A DNA stretch of 5,742 nucleotides from Lachnospiraceae bacterium (GTDB taxonomy: Bacteria > Bacillota > Clostridia > Lachnospirales > Lachnospiraceae): positions 1 to 5,742 of the forward strand of contig DNJW01000088.1 of the NCBI GenBank assembly GCA_003488965.1. The letters are read 5' to 3'. The position numbers and the translations under genes are program-made. This document shows, piece after piece, positions 1 to 5,730 of this stretch. Numbering within the stretch: the stretch's first letter is position 1; each line of letters starts with the position of its first letter. The notes below the pieces were generated by a model that made no database searches, was not told the DNA's origin, and worked only from the letters and a program-made list of their open reading frames with translations.

Positions 1-459
1 TATGAATCGGCAGGAATTAAAAAAATTGTTTCGATTTTACAGTTGTTGATTATAGTATATAACAATCCATCGATTACAGTGGCTATTGATGAATTGGATT
101 CAGGGATTTTTGAATATTTACTTGGAGAGTTGCTGAATATTATTTCAGAAAAAGGTAAGGGACAGTTAATCTTTACATCACATAATTTAAGGCCGCTTGA
201 AACAATTGATAAGGGATTTATTGCCTTTACAACGACGAATCCGGAGAATCGATACATTCGCTTTACCAATGTAAAAGGAAATAACAATTTGAGAGATTTT
301 TATTACCGTGACATTGTTCTTGGAGAGCAAAACGAGGAAGTATATAATCCGACAAATAACTTTGAAATTGCTTTAGCGTTCAGAGAGGCGGGTGAAGCTT
401 TTGGCTCGTGGACCGCATTTCAGATTGCCGGATCAAAACGGAAAGAAATAGGAGAATAG
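1..459 (+). CDS. AAA/ABC-type ATPase, C-terminal fragment (5' end outside window)
   Basis: The frame is open from base 1 to a TAG at 457-459, so only the last 152 residues are present. Fragment residues 2-8 (ESAGIKK) match an ABC signature-like loop. Residues 25-31 (ITVAIDE) are a Walker B strand ending in the catalytic Asp-Glu. Residues 57-62 (IFTSHN) carry the H-loop histidine. This order (signature, Walker B, H-loop) is that of RecF/OLD-like, AAA_15/AAA_21-type ATPases, which dimerise around ATP and often serve as the motor or sensor in DNA repair and phage-defence proteins. About 90 residues follow the H-loop, including NPENRYIRF and NNNLRDFYYRD, and contain no TOPRIM-like Glu/DxD pattern, so I do not call it an OLD nuclease. 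A TTG at 43 is only an internal codon, because the Walker A part must lie upstream. The gene is AT-richer than the helicase that follows 152 nt later on the same strand. Substrate and partner are unknown. Confidence 0.82.
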   Translation, partial: YESAGIKKIVSILQLLIIVYNNPSITVAIDELDSGIFEYLLGELLNIISEKGKGQLIFTSHNLRPLETIDKGFIAFTTTNPENRYIRFTNVKGNNNLRDFYYRDIVLGEQNEEVYNPTNNFEIALAFREAGEAFGSWTAFQIAGSKRKEIGE

Positions 460-611
460 TTTTTCAAATGCGAAATACAGAGGCGATGAAGTGCTTTTTA
501 AGAAATTGATGCAGAGCGCTCACCGGAGAAGAACTGTAAAGTCGGCTGAAATCGATGAAAAATTTTCTTAAGAAATCCGGGATGCCGAAAGGCGTCTCTT
601 GAGGAAATGCT
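460..611 (+). promoter_or_regulatory. Structured leader / intergenic region before the helicase gene
   Basis: This 152-nt gap shows no clear sigmaA promoter, but several foldable elements. An 8-bp stem (579-586 with 591-598, two G-U pairs) is capped by a GAAA tetraloop at 587-590 and ends two bases before the GAGG at 601-604 that serves the helicase start. A smaller ACT/AGT stem (533-535 with 540-542) is closed by GTAA, also a GNRA loop. AGTGCT at 490-495 can pair with AGCGCT at 515-520, and TTTCTTAAGAAA around 564-575 is palindromic. The helicase reading frame can be followed upstream to an ATG at 468 but is broken by stops at 507, 537 and 600. It could be an untranslated regulatory RNA, a decayed coding fragment, or chance folding. 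I recognise no riboswitch class. The helicase may be read through from the ATPase gene. Confidence 0.3.
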
Positions 612-3600
612 ATGAAAGGAACACGAATCATGGGCTTCTTTGACAGAATCTTTGGACATAAAAAAGCACATACAAATACGGCGAAGAAGCCCTCCATAGA
701 ATCCGGACAAGCATCAGTTCCCAGGAACGAAAACGTCACAAAACTGCTCGATTTAAAGAGCTTTATAGATTCCCTGATGAACGCAGACAGATACATTGCG
801 AAAAGCGATTATCTTGAAAAACTACAGCAATTCAGACCCGTCATCGACTTCTTCTCCGTTCTGGAAAGCAGCGGTACATTAGCACATTTCTGCCGGATGA
901 ACAGAATTTCCATGCCCGAAATCCAGAATGCAGCAACCGCATTTACGGATATAGAGAAGCTGATAGATCAGCACAACGAAGAATTCATATCCAAAACCAT
1001 GGCCAGCGAAAAAGAATATCTTGACAATATCCTCAAAGCAGTCGACCCTGCGATTTCCCTGGATGAAGACCAGCGAAGAGTCGTCCTGACGGATGAGGAT
1101 TACTGCCTTGTTATCGCAGGGGCAGGCGCCGGAAAAACCACAACGGTAGCGGCGAAGGTCAAGTATCTTGTGGACAGACAGGGCATAAAACCATCCCAGA
1201 TTCTGGTGGTTTCCTTTACAAATAAAGCAGTAAATGAACTAAAAGAAAAGATACAGGGCGCATTGGGAATGGAATGCCCTATAGCCACATTCCATTCAAC
1301 CGGAAATGCAGTCATCCATGTGAATACTCCTGACGAGAAGCTGAATATCGTCGATAATGCGAAGCTTTATTTTGTGCTTCGGGACTATTTCCGCGGTTCC
1401 ATTATGCAGAATGAAAGCGTAGTGAATAAACTCATCATGTTCTTCGCATCTTACTTCGATGCTCCATACGAAGGGGACGATTTCAATGCGTTTTTCAATC
1501 ACATTGCCAAAGCGAATTTCTCAACTCTGAGAAGCGATCTGGAGGATTTTAAATGTCAGGTGATAGACGCAAGAACGAAGAGATCAGTAACGATCCAGAA
1601 CGAAGTGTTAAGGTCACATCAGGAGGTTGAAATTGCTAATTTCCTGTATCTGAATAACATAGACTACGATTACGAACCCATATACCCCTATGATATTTCC
1701 CATGCAAGAAAGCCGTATACTCCGGACTTTATCATCCGCCAGGATGGCAGGAGCGCATACATTGAACACTTCGGCATATCCGAAAGCGGAGAAAATGACA
1801 GGTACAGCCCGGAAGAACTGGACAGATATAAAGAGGCAGTAAATAATAAGGTTCGCCTGCACAGGCAGCATGGAACCACATTGATATACACATTTTCATC
1901 ATATAAAGACCGGAAACCGTTGCTGGCTCATTTGAAGGAGAGCCTGGAGGCGAAAGGTTTTGTGCTCAGGCCCCGTTCTAACAAAGAAGTAATGGAGATG
2001 CTTGTTGCAGGAGAAGAAAACCGGTATGTGCGTAAACTGATTAACCTCATATGCCGGTTCATTTCGAATTTTAAGGTAAACGGATATACGGAAGAGGAGT
2101 TCAACCGTATGTATCATTCTACCCAGAATGTCAGGAGCAGGCTGTTTCTGGATATCTGCAATGACTGCTATCTGGAATACGAGAGGTGGCTTAAGGAAAA
2201 TAAAGCCGTTGACTTTGAGGATATGATAAACGAATCCGCCAGAATTCTCAAAGAAGTAAAAGAAATGAAGCAGAAACTGGATTTCAAATACATCATTGTG
2301 GACGAATATCAGGATATATCAAGGCAGAGGTTTGACCTTACGAAAGCGCTTTCAGAGGTAACGGATGCCAAAATTATTGCAGTGGGAGATGACTGGCAGT
2401 CTATCTACGCATTCAGCGGCTCGGACATTACACTGTTCACCAAATTTGCAGAGAAAATGGGATATGCCAGGATGCTTAAAATTGTCAGGACATATCGGAA
2501 TTCCCAGGACGTAATCGATATTGCAGGAAACTTCATACAGCGGAATTCGGAGCAGATACCCAAGCAGCTTATTTCTCCCAAGCGGATAGAGGATCCGGTT
2601 CTTATTTATACATATGACAGCACCTATAAAGGCAGGGATGGCAACCGCAGAAGCGGCGCTAATTATGCTTTGGCATCGGCTGTGGAAACTGCGATTGAAC
2701 AGCTGCTGGAGTATAAGAAAACGGAAGATAAGAAGCCCGGCCCCATCCTTTTGTTGGGTCGGTTCGGATTTGACGGAGATAATTTGGAGCGTTCAGGCTT
2801 ATTCGAATACATAAGCCGCGGCAGTAAAATTAAGAGCGTCAATTATCCTAAGCTGGATATTACTTTCATGACTGCCCATTCCTCAAAGGGGCTTGGATAT
2901 GATGACGTAATCATTGTAAACGGCAAAAATGAAACATACGGTTTTCCCTCAAAAATAGAAGACGACCCTGTATTGGCATTTGTCATCAAAGGTGACCGAT
3001 CCATAGATTATGCGGAGGAAAGAAGACTGTTTTATGTCGCCATGACAAGAACGAAAAACAGGGTATTTTTTATCGCTCCGGAGCAGAATCCTTCCGAGTT
3101 TCTGCTTGAATTAAAGCGGGATTATAAGAATGTCATCTTACATGGCAGCTGGAACGAAGAGGGGACTGTCGATAGAAATAAGAGAGCGTGCCCTCTTTGC
3201 GGATACCCTATGCAGCTCAAGTATAAAAAGGCATACGGACTGCGGCTTTATCTCTGTACCAACGAGCCTGAAATCTGTAGTTTTATGACAAATGACCTGC
3301 GTGGAGGCAAGATGTCTATCCAGAAATGTGATAAATGCAGGGACGGATATCTGGTGGTCAAGCAGGGGAGGGACGCCGGATTTCTCCTTGGATGTACGAA
3401 TTATAAACCAAATGGGACCGGCTGTAACAGGATGCTTACCAAAAGGGCATTTTACGACCAGATGGGATATAAGATGGAAGAACCGAGAGCCATACATGCA
3501 GAAAATCCTGCTAAAGTACGGCAGAGTGCAGAACGACAAAGTGCAGAACAGCGAAGTACAGAACGTCAAAGCGCAGAACAGCGAAGTGGAAAACGGCAGA

Positions 3601-4253
3601 GTGCAGAACAGCAAAGCGTAAAACGGCAGAGTGCAGAACTGCAAAACGCAAAACAGCAAAGTGTAGAACAGCAAAGCGCAAAACGGCAGAGTGCAGAACT
3701 GCAAAACGCAAAACAGCAAAGTGTAGAACAGCAACGTACAGAACGTCAAAATGCGGAACAGCAATGTGTAAAACAGCAATACGGAATGCAGCAGATAACA
3801 GCCGCTTTGTCAGGGAATCAATCAACTGTTCATAGAATAAGTCGGGAGGATTCCGTGGAGATTATCCTGGCAGATATACGACCGGTAATGTATGGAAATT
3901 ACGAATTGAACAACCTGATATTTACAGTAGTGAAAGCGCTTCAGAATATAAGCAGGGTGAGGTACTTTGGTGTGACCGTGCTTGCGGAGGTTCTGAAGGG
4001 AACAGTAAGCAGGAAAATATTCGAAAATAAACTGGATAAACTGCCGGAATTCGGGGCCTTGCAGGACATGCCATATGATACAATAAAATCGGTTATCGAA
4101 TGGATGATAGGAGAGCACTTGATATTGAAGACGAAGGAAAGATATCCGGTGCTGCATTCGACATATGAAGGGCTTCATTATTCGGAAGTGATGACGGAAG
4201 GGAAGCTTAAGAGGCTGAAAGAGTATTTAACTGTTTACCGTCCCGGCACATAA
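612..4253 (+). CDS. SF1A (UvrD/helicase IV-like) helicase with nuclease-like insert, zinc ribbons and RQC domain
   Basis: Predicted 3'-5' ATP-dependent DNA translocase. Motifs: Q motif DEDQ (151-154), Walker A GAGAGKT (170-176), Ia around SFTNKAVNEL (201-210), Ib TFHST (226-230), II VDEYQD (563-568), III GDDWQSIYAFSG (592-603), IV VRTYRN (625-630), V MTAHSSKG (753-760), VI EERRLFYVAMTR (802-813). VDEYQDIS and GDDWQSIY point to helicase IV rather than PcrA. Residues about 335-430 insert a PD-(D/E)XK-like domain between Ib and II: E338/E340, PDF with D372, YIEHFG with E385, and K413. Two four-Cys ribbons follow, C860/C863/C882/C889 and C906/C909/C928/C938, like topoisomerase zinc fingers. Then come 17 pentapeptide repeats (970-1054). 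Residues about 1080-1195 resemble an RQC winged helix (LAEVLKG, LPEFGAL, YPVLHSTYEG). Start 612 has GAGG seven bases upstream; ATG 630 (MGFFDRIFG) with AAAGGA upstream is a real alternative. Cellular role (repair or defence) is not shown by the sequence. Confidence 0.93.
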   Translation: MKGTRIMGFFDRIFGHKKAHTNTAKKPSIESGQASVPRNENVTKLLDLKSFIDSLMNADRYIAKSDYLEKLQQFRPVIDFFSVLESSGTLAHFCRMNRISMPEIQNAATAFTDIEKLIDQHNEEFISKTMASEKEYLDNILKAVDPAISLDEDQRRVVLTDEDYCLVIAGAGAGKTTTVAAKVKYLVDRQGIKPSQILVVSFTNKAVNELKEKIQGALGMECPIATFHSTGNAVIHVNTPDEKLNIVDNAKLYFVLRDYFRGSIMQNESVVNKLIMFFASYFDAPYEGDDFNAFFNHIAKANFSTLRSDLEDFKCQVIDARTKRSVTIQNEVLRSHQEVEIANFLYLNNIDYDYEPIYPYDISHARKPYTPDFIIRQDGRSAYIEHFGISESGENDRYSPEELDRYKEAVNNKVRLHRQHGTTLIYTFSSYKDRKPLLAHLKESLEAKGFVLRPRSNKEVMEMLVAGEENRYVRKLINLICRFISNFKVNGYTEEEFNRMYHSTQNVRSRLFLDICNDCYLEYERWLKENKAVDFEDMINESARILKEVKEMKQKLDFKYIIVDEYQDISRQRFDLTKALSEVTDAKIIAVGDDWQSIYAFSGSDITLFTKFAEKMGYARMLKIVRTYRNSQDVIDIAGNFIQRNSEQIPKQLISPKRIEDPVLIYTYDSTYKGRDGNRRSGANYALASAVETAIEQLLEYKKTEDKKPGPILLLGRFGFDGDNLERSGLFEYISRGSKIKSVNYPKLDITFMTAHSSKGLGYDDVIIVNGKNETYGFPSKIEDDPVLAFVIKGDRSIDYAEERRLFYVAMTRTKNRVFFIAPEQNPSEFLLELKRDYKNVILHGSWNEEGTVDRNKRACPLCGYPMQLKYKKAYGLRLYLCTNEPEICSFMTNDLRGGKMSIQKCDKCRDGYLVVKQGRDAGFLLGCTNYKPNGTGCNRMLTKRAFYDQMGYKMEEPRAIHAENPAKVRQSAERQSAEQRSTERQSAEQRSGKRQSAEQQSVKRQSAELQNAKQQSVEQQSAKRQSAELQNAKQQSVEQQRTERQNAEQQCVKQQYGMQQITAALSGNQSTVHRISREDSVEIILADIRPVMYGNYELNNLIFTVVKALQNISRVRYFGVTVLAEVLKGTVSRKIFENKLDKLPEFGALQDMPYDTIKSVIEWMIGEHLILKTKERYPVLHSTYEGLHYSEVMTEGKLKRLKEYLTVYRPGT
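3519..3773 (+). repeat. 15-bp minisatellite encoding 17 pentapeptide repeats in the helicase linker
   Basis: Seventeen tandem 15-bp units encode variants of RQSAE: RQSAE, QRSTE, QRSGK, QQSVK, LQNAK, QQSVE, QQCVK and others. The residues are nearly all Q, R, S, A, E and K, so the product is a charged polar tether, disordered or helical, joining the zinc ribbons to the RQC-like domain. The unit is a multiple of three, so gain or loss of copies leaves the frame intact and only changes linker length. The plus strand is rich in A and poor in T here. A second plus frame also stays open through the first half of the array and reads VQNSE/VQNDK-like pentads, and minus-strand frames stay open too. Those are by-products of the periodicity. 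Confidence 0.95.
3620..3734 (+). repeat. Exact 60-bp-period duplication inside the minisatellite
   Basis: Bases 3620-3674 are identical to 3680-3734 (55 bp, period 60, four pentapeptide units). The copies diverge at the edges: T at 3619 against C at 3679, and A at 3675 against C at 3735. Identity at synonymous sites as well indicates a recent duplication of a four-unit block, by slippage or unequal recombination, rather than protein-level selection on an old repeat. Confidence 0.93.
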
Positions 4254-4873
4254 AAAATCAAAACCCGATCCCGACCTTCGGCATGGTCAATGTGAAAATA
4301 ATAGTCATCTCGCATAAAGGACACAACATTTTCGGGCAATGGATAAATCTCCATTGTCTGAAAATCAATCAGAAAAAGATTTCTGCAGTTATCTGCTCCG
4401 GCCTCTCTGTACCCGGTCAAGATTTTATTCAGGCAGTCCGGACATAGATTTTCCTCCAGGAACGTAAAATCAATTTCGTCATCGTATCCATAAGTAATAT
4501 CCACTGCTGCAATGCCGCGGTTCGGCATGCTGTTTATGTGGGCGTAGCCATATTTTTCTCCGAAATCGCAATAACCGAATAAAATACCGTCCTGACCACC
4601 TGGCTCTGTTCCGGCGTTTTCATCAGTTACAGAAAGCCGAATCCGCGTATCATATACCTCTAATGTACGCAAATGTAACAGGCCAATGGAAGACAAATGC
4701 GTATTTAGGGACTTTGTAAGACTGCCATAAAAGCCGCAGATACCGCAGTAAAAGGAAGAAGCAGACCAACTATTGTTTGTTTCCCTAAAGGGACAGCAAC
4801 CGGAACTCGCCCGAAAATTCAATATAATAAAAAATAAGACAGCAAGAAATAGCGTTTTTTTAATTTTATGCAT
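4235..4873 (-). CDS. Putative exported or membrane-anchored protein with two CxxC pairs, function unknown
   Basis: I do not recognise the family. The 212-residue product starts with a basic stretch (MHKIKK) and a hydrophobic segment (residues 7-20), followed by RASSGCC. This suggests a signal peptide or N-in anchor. C26 is not in a good lipobox (SSGC instead of LxGC). Two CxxC pairs, C43/C46 (FYCGIC) and C144/C147 (LCPDC), could bind a metal together or form disulfides outside the cell. The middle and C-terminal parts (DEIDFTFLEENL, FLIDFQTMEIYPLP, VLIFYVPGR) look like a compact beta-rich domain. No Shine-Dalgarno is visible before ATG 4873. There is no other ATG, GTG or TTG start between it and the upstream in-frame stop (4922-4924). 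Translation may therefore be coupled to the regulator gene, which ends 37 nt upstream. The last 19 nt overlap the helicase 3' end tail to tail. Confidence 0.68.
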   Translation of the reverse strand: MHKIKKTLFLAVLFFIILNFRASSGCCPFRETNNSWSASSFYCGICGFYGSLTKSLNTHLSSIGLLHLRTLEVYDTRIRLSVTDENAGTEPGGQDGILFGYCDFGEKYGYAHINSMPNRGIAAVDITYGYDDEIDFTFLEENLCPDCLNKILTGYREAGADNCRNLFLIDFQTMEIYPLPENVVSFMRDDYYFHIDHAEGRDRVLIFYVPGR

Positions 4874-4910
4874 GGCGAAAAGGAATAGCCATTGTCCGTT
4901 TCCGCAGAGA

Positions 4911-5234
4911 TTATTTTCTCTTCAAACTCTCCATACAAGTATTGATAAAGACCTTTTCCTCCGGCTTCAGAGTAGCCCACATCTGTAACAGGCGTTTCTG
5001 CTCTTCTGATAAATCCAGGAACTCGCCGTCTTCCGTAAAGAACTGTGCCAGAGTAATACCAAATGCATCACATATTTTTTCTAATGTGATAATCGTGGGG
5101 AGCTTTTTCATTTTGGTAATATCTGATAATGCGGATTGTGAAATGCCAGTTCTTTGGGACAGGCGATATTTGCTGGTTCCGCTTTTTGCACATAACTCAA
5201 GAATTTTAGCGGAAACATAATTTTCCATACACAA
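4911..5234 (-). CDS. XRE-family (Cro/CI-type) helix-turn-helix transcriptional regulator
   Basis: A small DNA-binding protein of 107 residues. The HTH_3 fold spans about residues 5-67: a first helix (YVSAKILELCAKSG), the helix-turn-helix SKYRLSQRTGISQSALSDI (21-39) with SQSALSDITK as recognition helix, then LPTIITLEKICDAFGITLAQFF, the typical XRE tail. Residues 75-107 (LSEEQKRLLQMWATLKPEEK...) form the short helical extension common in this family in Firmicutes; no peptidase, sensor or ligand domain is attached. Start choice: AGAGGTG at 5249-5243 is well placed for a TTG at 5234 (10 nt after the GAGG) but far (16 nt) from the ATG at 5228, so TTG is preferred although ATG remains possible. It probably heads an operon with the unknown exported protein downstream, and may act on the operator-like sequences in the 508-nt region before it. 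Confidence 0.92.
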   Translation of the reverse strand: MCMENYVSAKILELCAKSGTSKYRLSQRTGISQSALSDITKMKKLPTIITLEKICDAFGITLAQFFTEDGEFLDLSEEQKRLLQMWATLKPEEKVFINTCMESLKRK

Positions 5235-5242
5235 GCATTATA

Positions 5243-5249
5243 CACCTCT
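5243..5249 (-). promoter_or_regulatory. Ribosome binding site of the XRE regulator
   Basis: AGAGGTG on the minus strand matches the anti-Shine-Dalgarno consensus well. Its position selects the TTG at 5234 over the ATG at 5228. An ATG at 5238 also lies close, but it is in another frame and does not read the HTH protein. Confidence 0.7.
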
Positions 5250-5291
5250 TTTCTGAAGTAATATAATGCTATTTTATACGGTTTTATATTG

Positions 5292-5320
5292 ATTTATTAG
5301 GTCTATCATAGTAGAGTCAA
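5292..5320 (-). promoter_or_regulatory. Candidate proximal promoter of the XRE gene with palindromic operator in the spacer
   Basis: A -35-like TTGACT (5320-5315) is followed by TAATAA (5299-5294, 15-bp spacing) or ATAAAT (5297-5292, 17-bp spacing). Neither combination is ideal. The spacer holds TCTATCATAGTAGA (5302-5315), a 14-bp palindrome with two mismatched pairs, the size of a Cro/CI-type operator. If the regulator binds here it would block its own promoter. Autoregulation is an inference. Confidence 0.35.
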
Positions 5321-5400
5321 TGCTTTTCTATAGCTAAGTTTTAACGTAAAAAAATAACCATCTGTAAAAATGGCACGAATGGCGATATTCACTACCTCCT
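5306..5400 (-). promoter_or_regulatory. Strong Shine-Dalgarno with possible 28-codon leader ORF
   Basis: AGGAGG (5400-5395, minus strand) is a perfect ribosome binding core but serves no recognised gene. The only nearby start is GTG at 5392, just two bases downstream, which is too close for good initiation. It would open a 28-codon frame (VNIAIRAIFTDGYFF...) ending in TGA at 5308-5306, inside the proximal promoter of the XRE gene. A stem GTGAAT/ATTCGT could form right beside it. It may be a leader peptide, the remnant of a gene start, or chance. Confidence 0.22.
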
Positions 5401-5423
5401 GGTCGATTTATTGCAGGACTAAC

Positions 5424-5657
5424 TTATTTTACCACATTTCCGGCATCTTGGAAAGATAATTTTGACGGCATTTTTACCCCATTTTCACCGCTATGTATTG
5501 AATACACAGTAGGGTTATCTACGGGCTTTGCCAAAAGTTCGCTGTGAGAAATGTTGGTATTGGGGCTGCCTGGAGACGCAGGGCTAATAACTAAAAGCCT
5601 TCCGTTCCAATATTTCAGCCTTCGAATTGTGCATAATTGATACAGATTGGCATAAAA
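5424..5657 (-). pseudogene. Open frame without start codon, possible remnant of a gene 3' end
   Basis: Seventy-seven codons are open on the minus strand between a TAA at 5660-5658 and a TAA at 5426-5424. The C-terminal part reads like protein (NTNISHSELLAKPVDNPTVY, then SFQDAGNVVK) but no ATG, GTG or TTG stands near the 5' end, and internal TTG, GTG and ATG codons lack a ribosome binding site. It could be a truncated gene end left by rearrangement, or just an untranslated leader that happens to be open. I do not recognise a family. Confidence 0.18.
5426..5454 (-). promoter_or_regulatory. Candidate distal minus-strand promoter (extended -10)
   Basis: TTTCCA (5454-5449, 4 of 6 matches to the -35 consensus), a 17-bp spacer and TAAAAT (5431-5426) preceded by TGG, which gives the TGn extended -10. 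Transcription would start near 5419 and run through the AGGAGG at 5400-5395 to the XRE gene, leaving a 5' leader of about 185 nt. Confidence 0.5.
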
Positions 5658-5668
5658 TTATATTGGAA
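5605..5668. repeat. 9-bp perfect inverted repeat upstream of the rightward promoter
   Basis: TTCCAATAT (5605-5613) and ATATTGGAA (5660-5668) are exact inverted copies separated by 46 nt. The right arm ends seven bases before the -35 box at 5676, a usual position for an activator or repressor half-site. The loop is long for a hairpin, so a DNA-level binding site pair is the more natural reading. A 9-bp match in this AT-rich stretch could also be chance. Confidence 0.4.
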
Positions 5669-5675
5669 AGCCCTC

Positions 5676-5704
5676 TTGACTTTCTTCTTTGTGCTTGCTA
5701 CAAT
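5676..5704 (+). promoter_or_regulatory. Near-consensus sigmaA promoter for a gene beyond the right edge
   Basis: TTGACT (5676-5681), a 17-bp spacer and TACAAT (5699-5704) match the housekeeping consensus at 5 of 6 positions in each box. Transcription would start near 5711 and leave the window rightwards, divergent from the XRE gene. This is the strongest promoter in the window. Its target is not visible. Confidence 0.8.
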
Positions 5705-5730
5705 GTAAATACAAAGAAGTACAAAGAAAG
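5684..5730. promoter_or_regulatory. ACAAAG operator-like repeats around the rightward promoter
   Basis: ACAAAGAAG (5711-5719) and ACAAAGAAAG (5721-5730) are direct repeats 10 bp apart, one helical turn, covering the expected transcription start. The spacer between the promoter boxes holds the inverted copy CTTCTTTGT (5684-5692). Such an array over -35 to +20 is the usual layout of an autorepressed promoter, for example of a small regulator or an antitoxin. The binding protein is unknown, and the repeats differ from the palindrome near the XRE gene. Confidence 0.5.

Noticed and set aside
26..45. C-loop lipobox in the exported protein (SSGC before C26)
   Set aside because: Residues refer to the 4873-4235 gene product; a lipobox normally needs Leu or similar at -3, and Ser there makes lipoprotein processing doubtful. 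Coordinates given are protein positions, not bases.
464..796. Minus-strand frames over the leader and helicase start
   Set aside because: No ribosome binding site or recognisable domain; they overlap the well-supported helicase N-terminus.
3519..3773. CRISPR array
   Set aside because: Units are contiguous 15-mers with no unique spacers and they maintain the helicase reading frame.
3138..3825. Long minus-strand frames rich in Leu/Phe/Cys or Val/Leu/His/Phe across the repeat array
   Set aside because: They arise because a stop-free 15-bp unit is repeated, lie entirely inside the helicase gene, and have low-complexity translations with no start context.
1..4253. Gabija-like pair (GajA OLD nuclease plus GajB UvrD helicase)
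   Set aside because: The ATPase fragment ends without a TOPRIM domain and the helicase is a much larger helicase IV-type protein with nuclease insert, zinc ribbons and RQC domain, unlike GajB.
4255..4295. Possible terminator between the convergent genes
   Set aside because: The candidate stems (CCGA/TCGG or GACC/GGTC) are only 4 bp, mutually exclusive, and lie inside the minus-strand gene without an adjoining T-tract.
4942..5220. Plus-strand frame opposite the XRE gene
   Set aside because: It mirrors the HTH gene, whose family match is clear, and its translation resembles no protein family.
5551..5640. 29-codon plus-strand frame (MLVLGLPGDAG...)
   Set aside because: The purine-rich GAGAA directly abuts the ATG, leaving no spacing, and no promoter or homology cue supports it.
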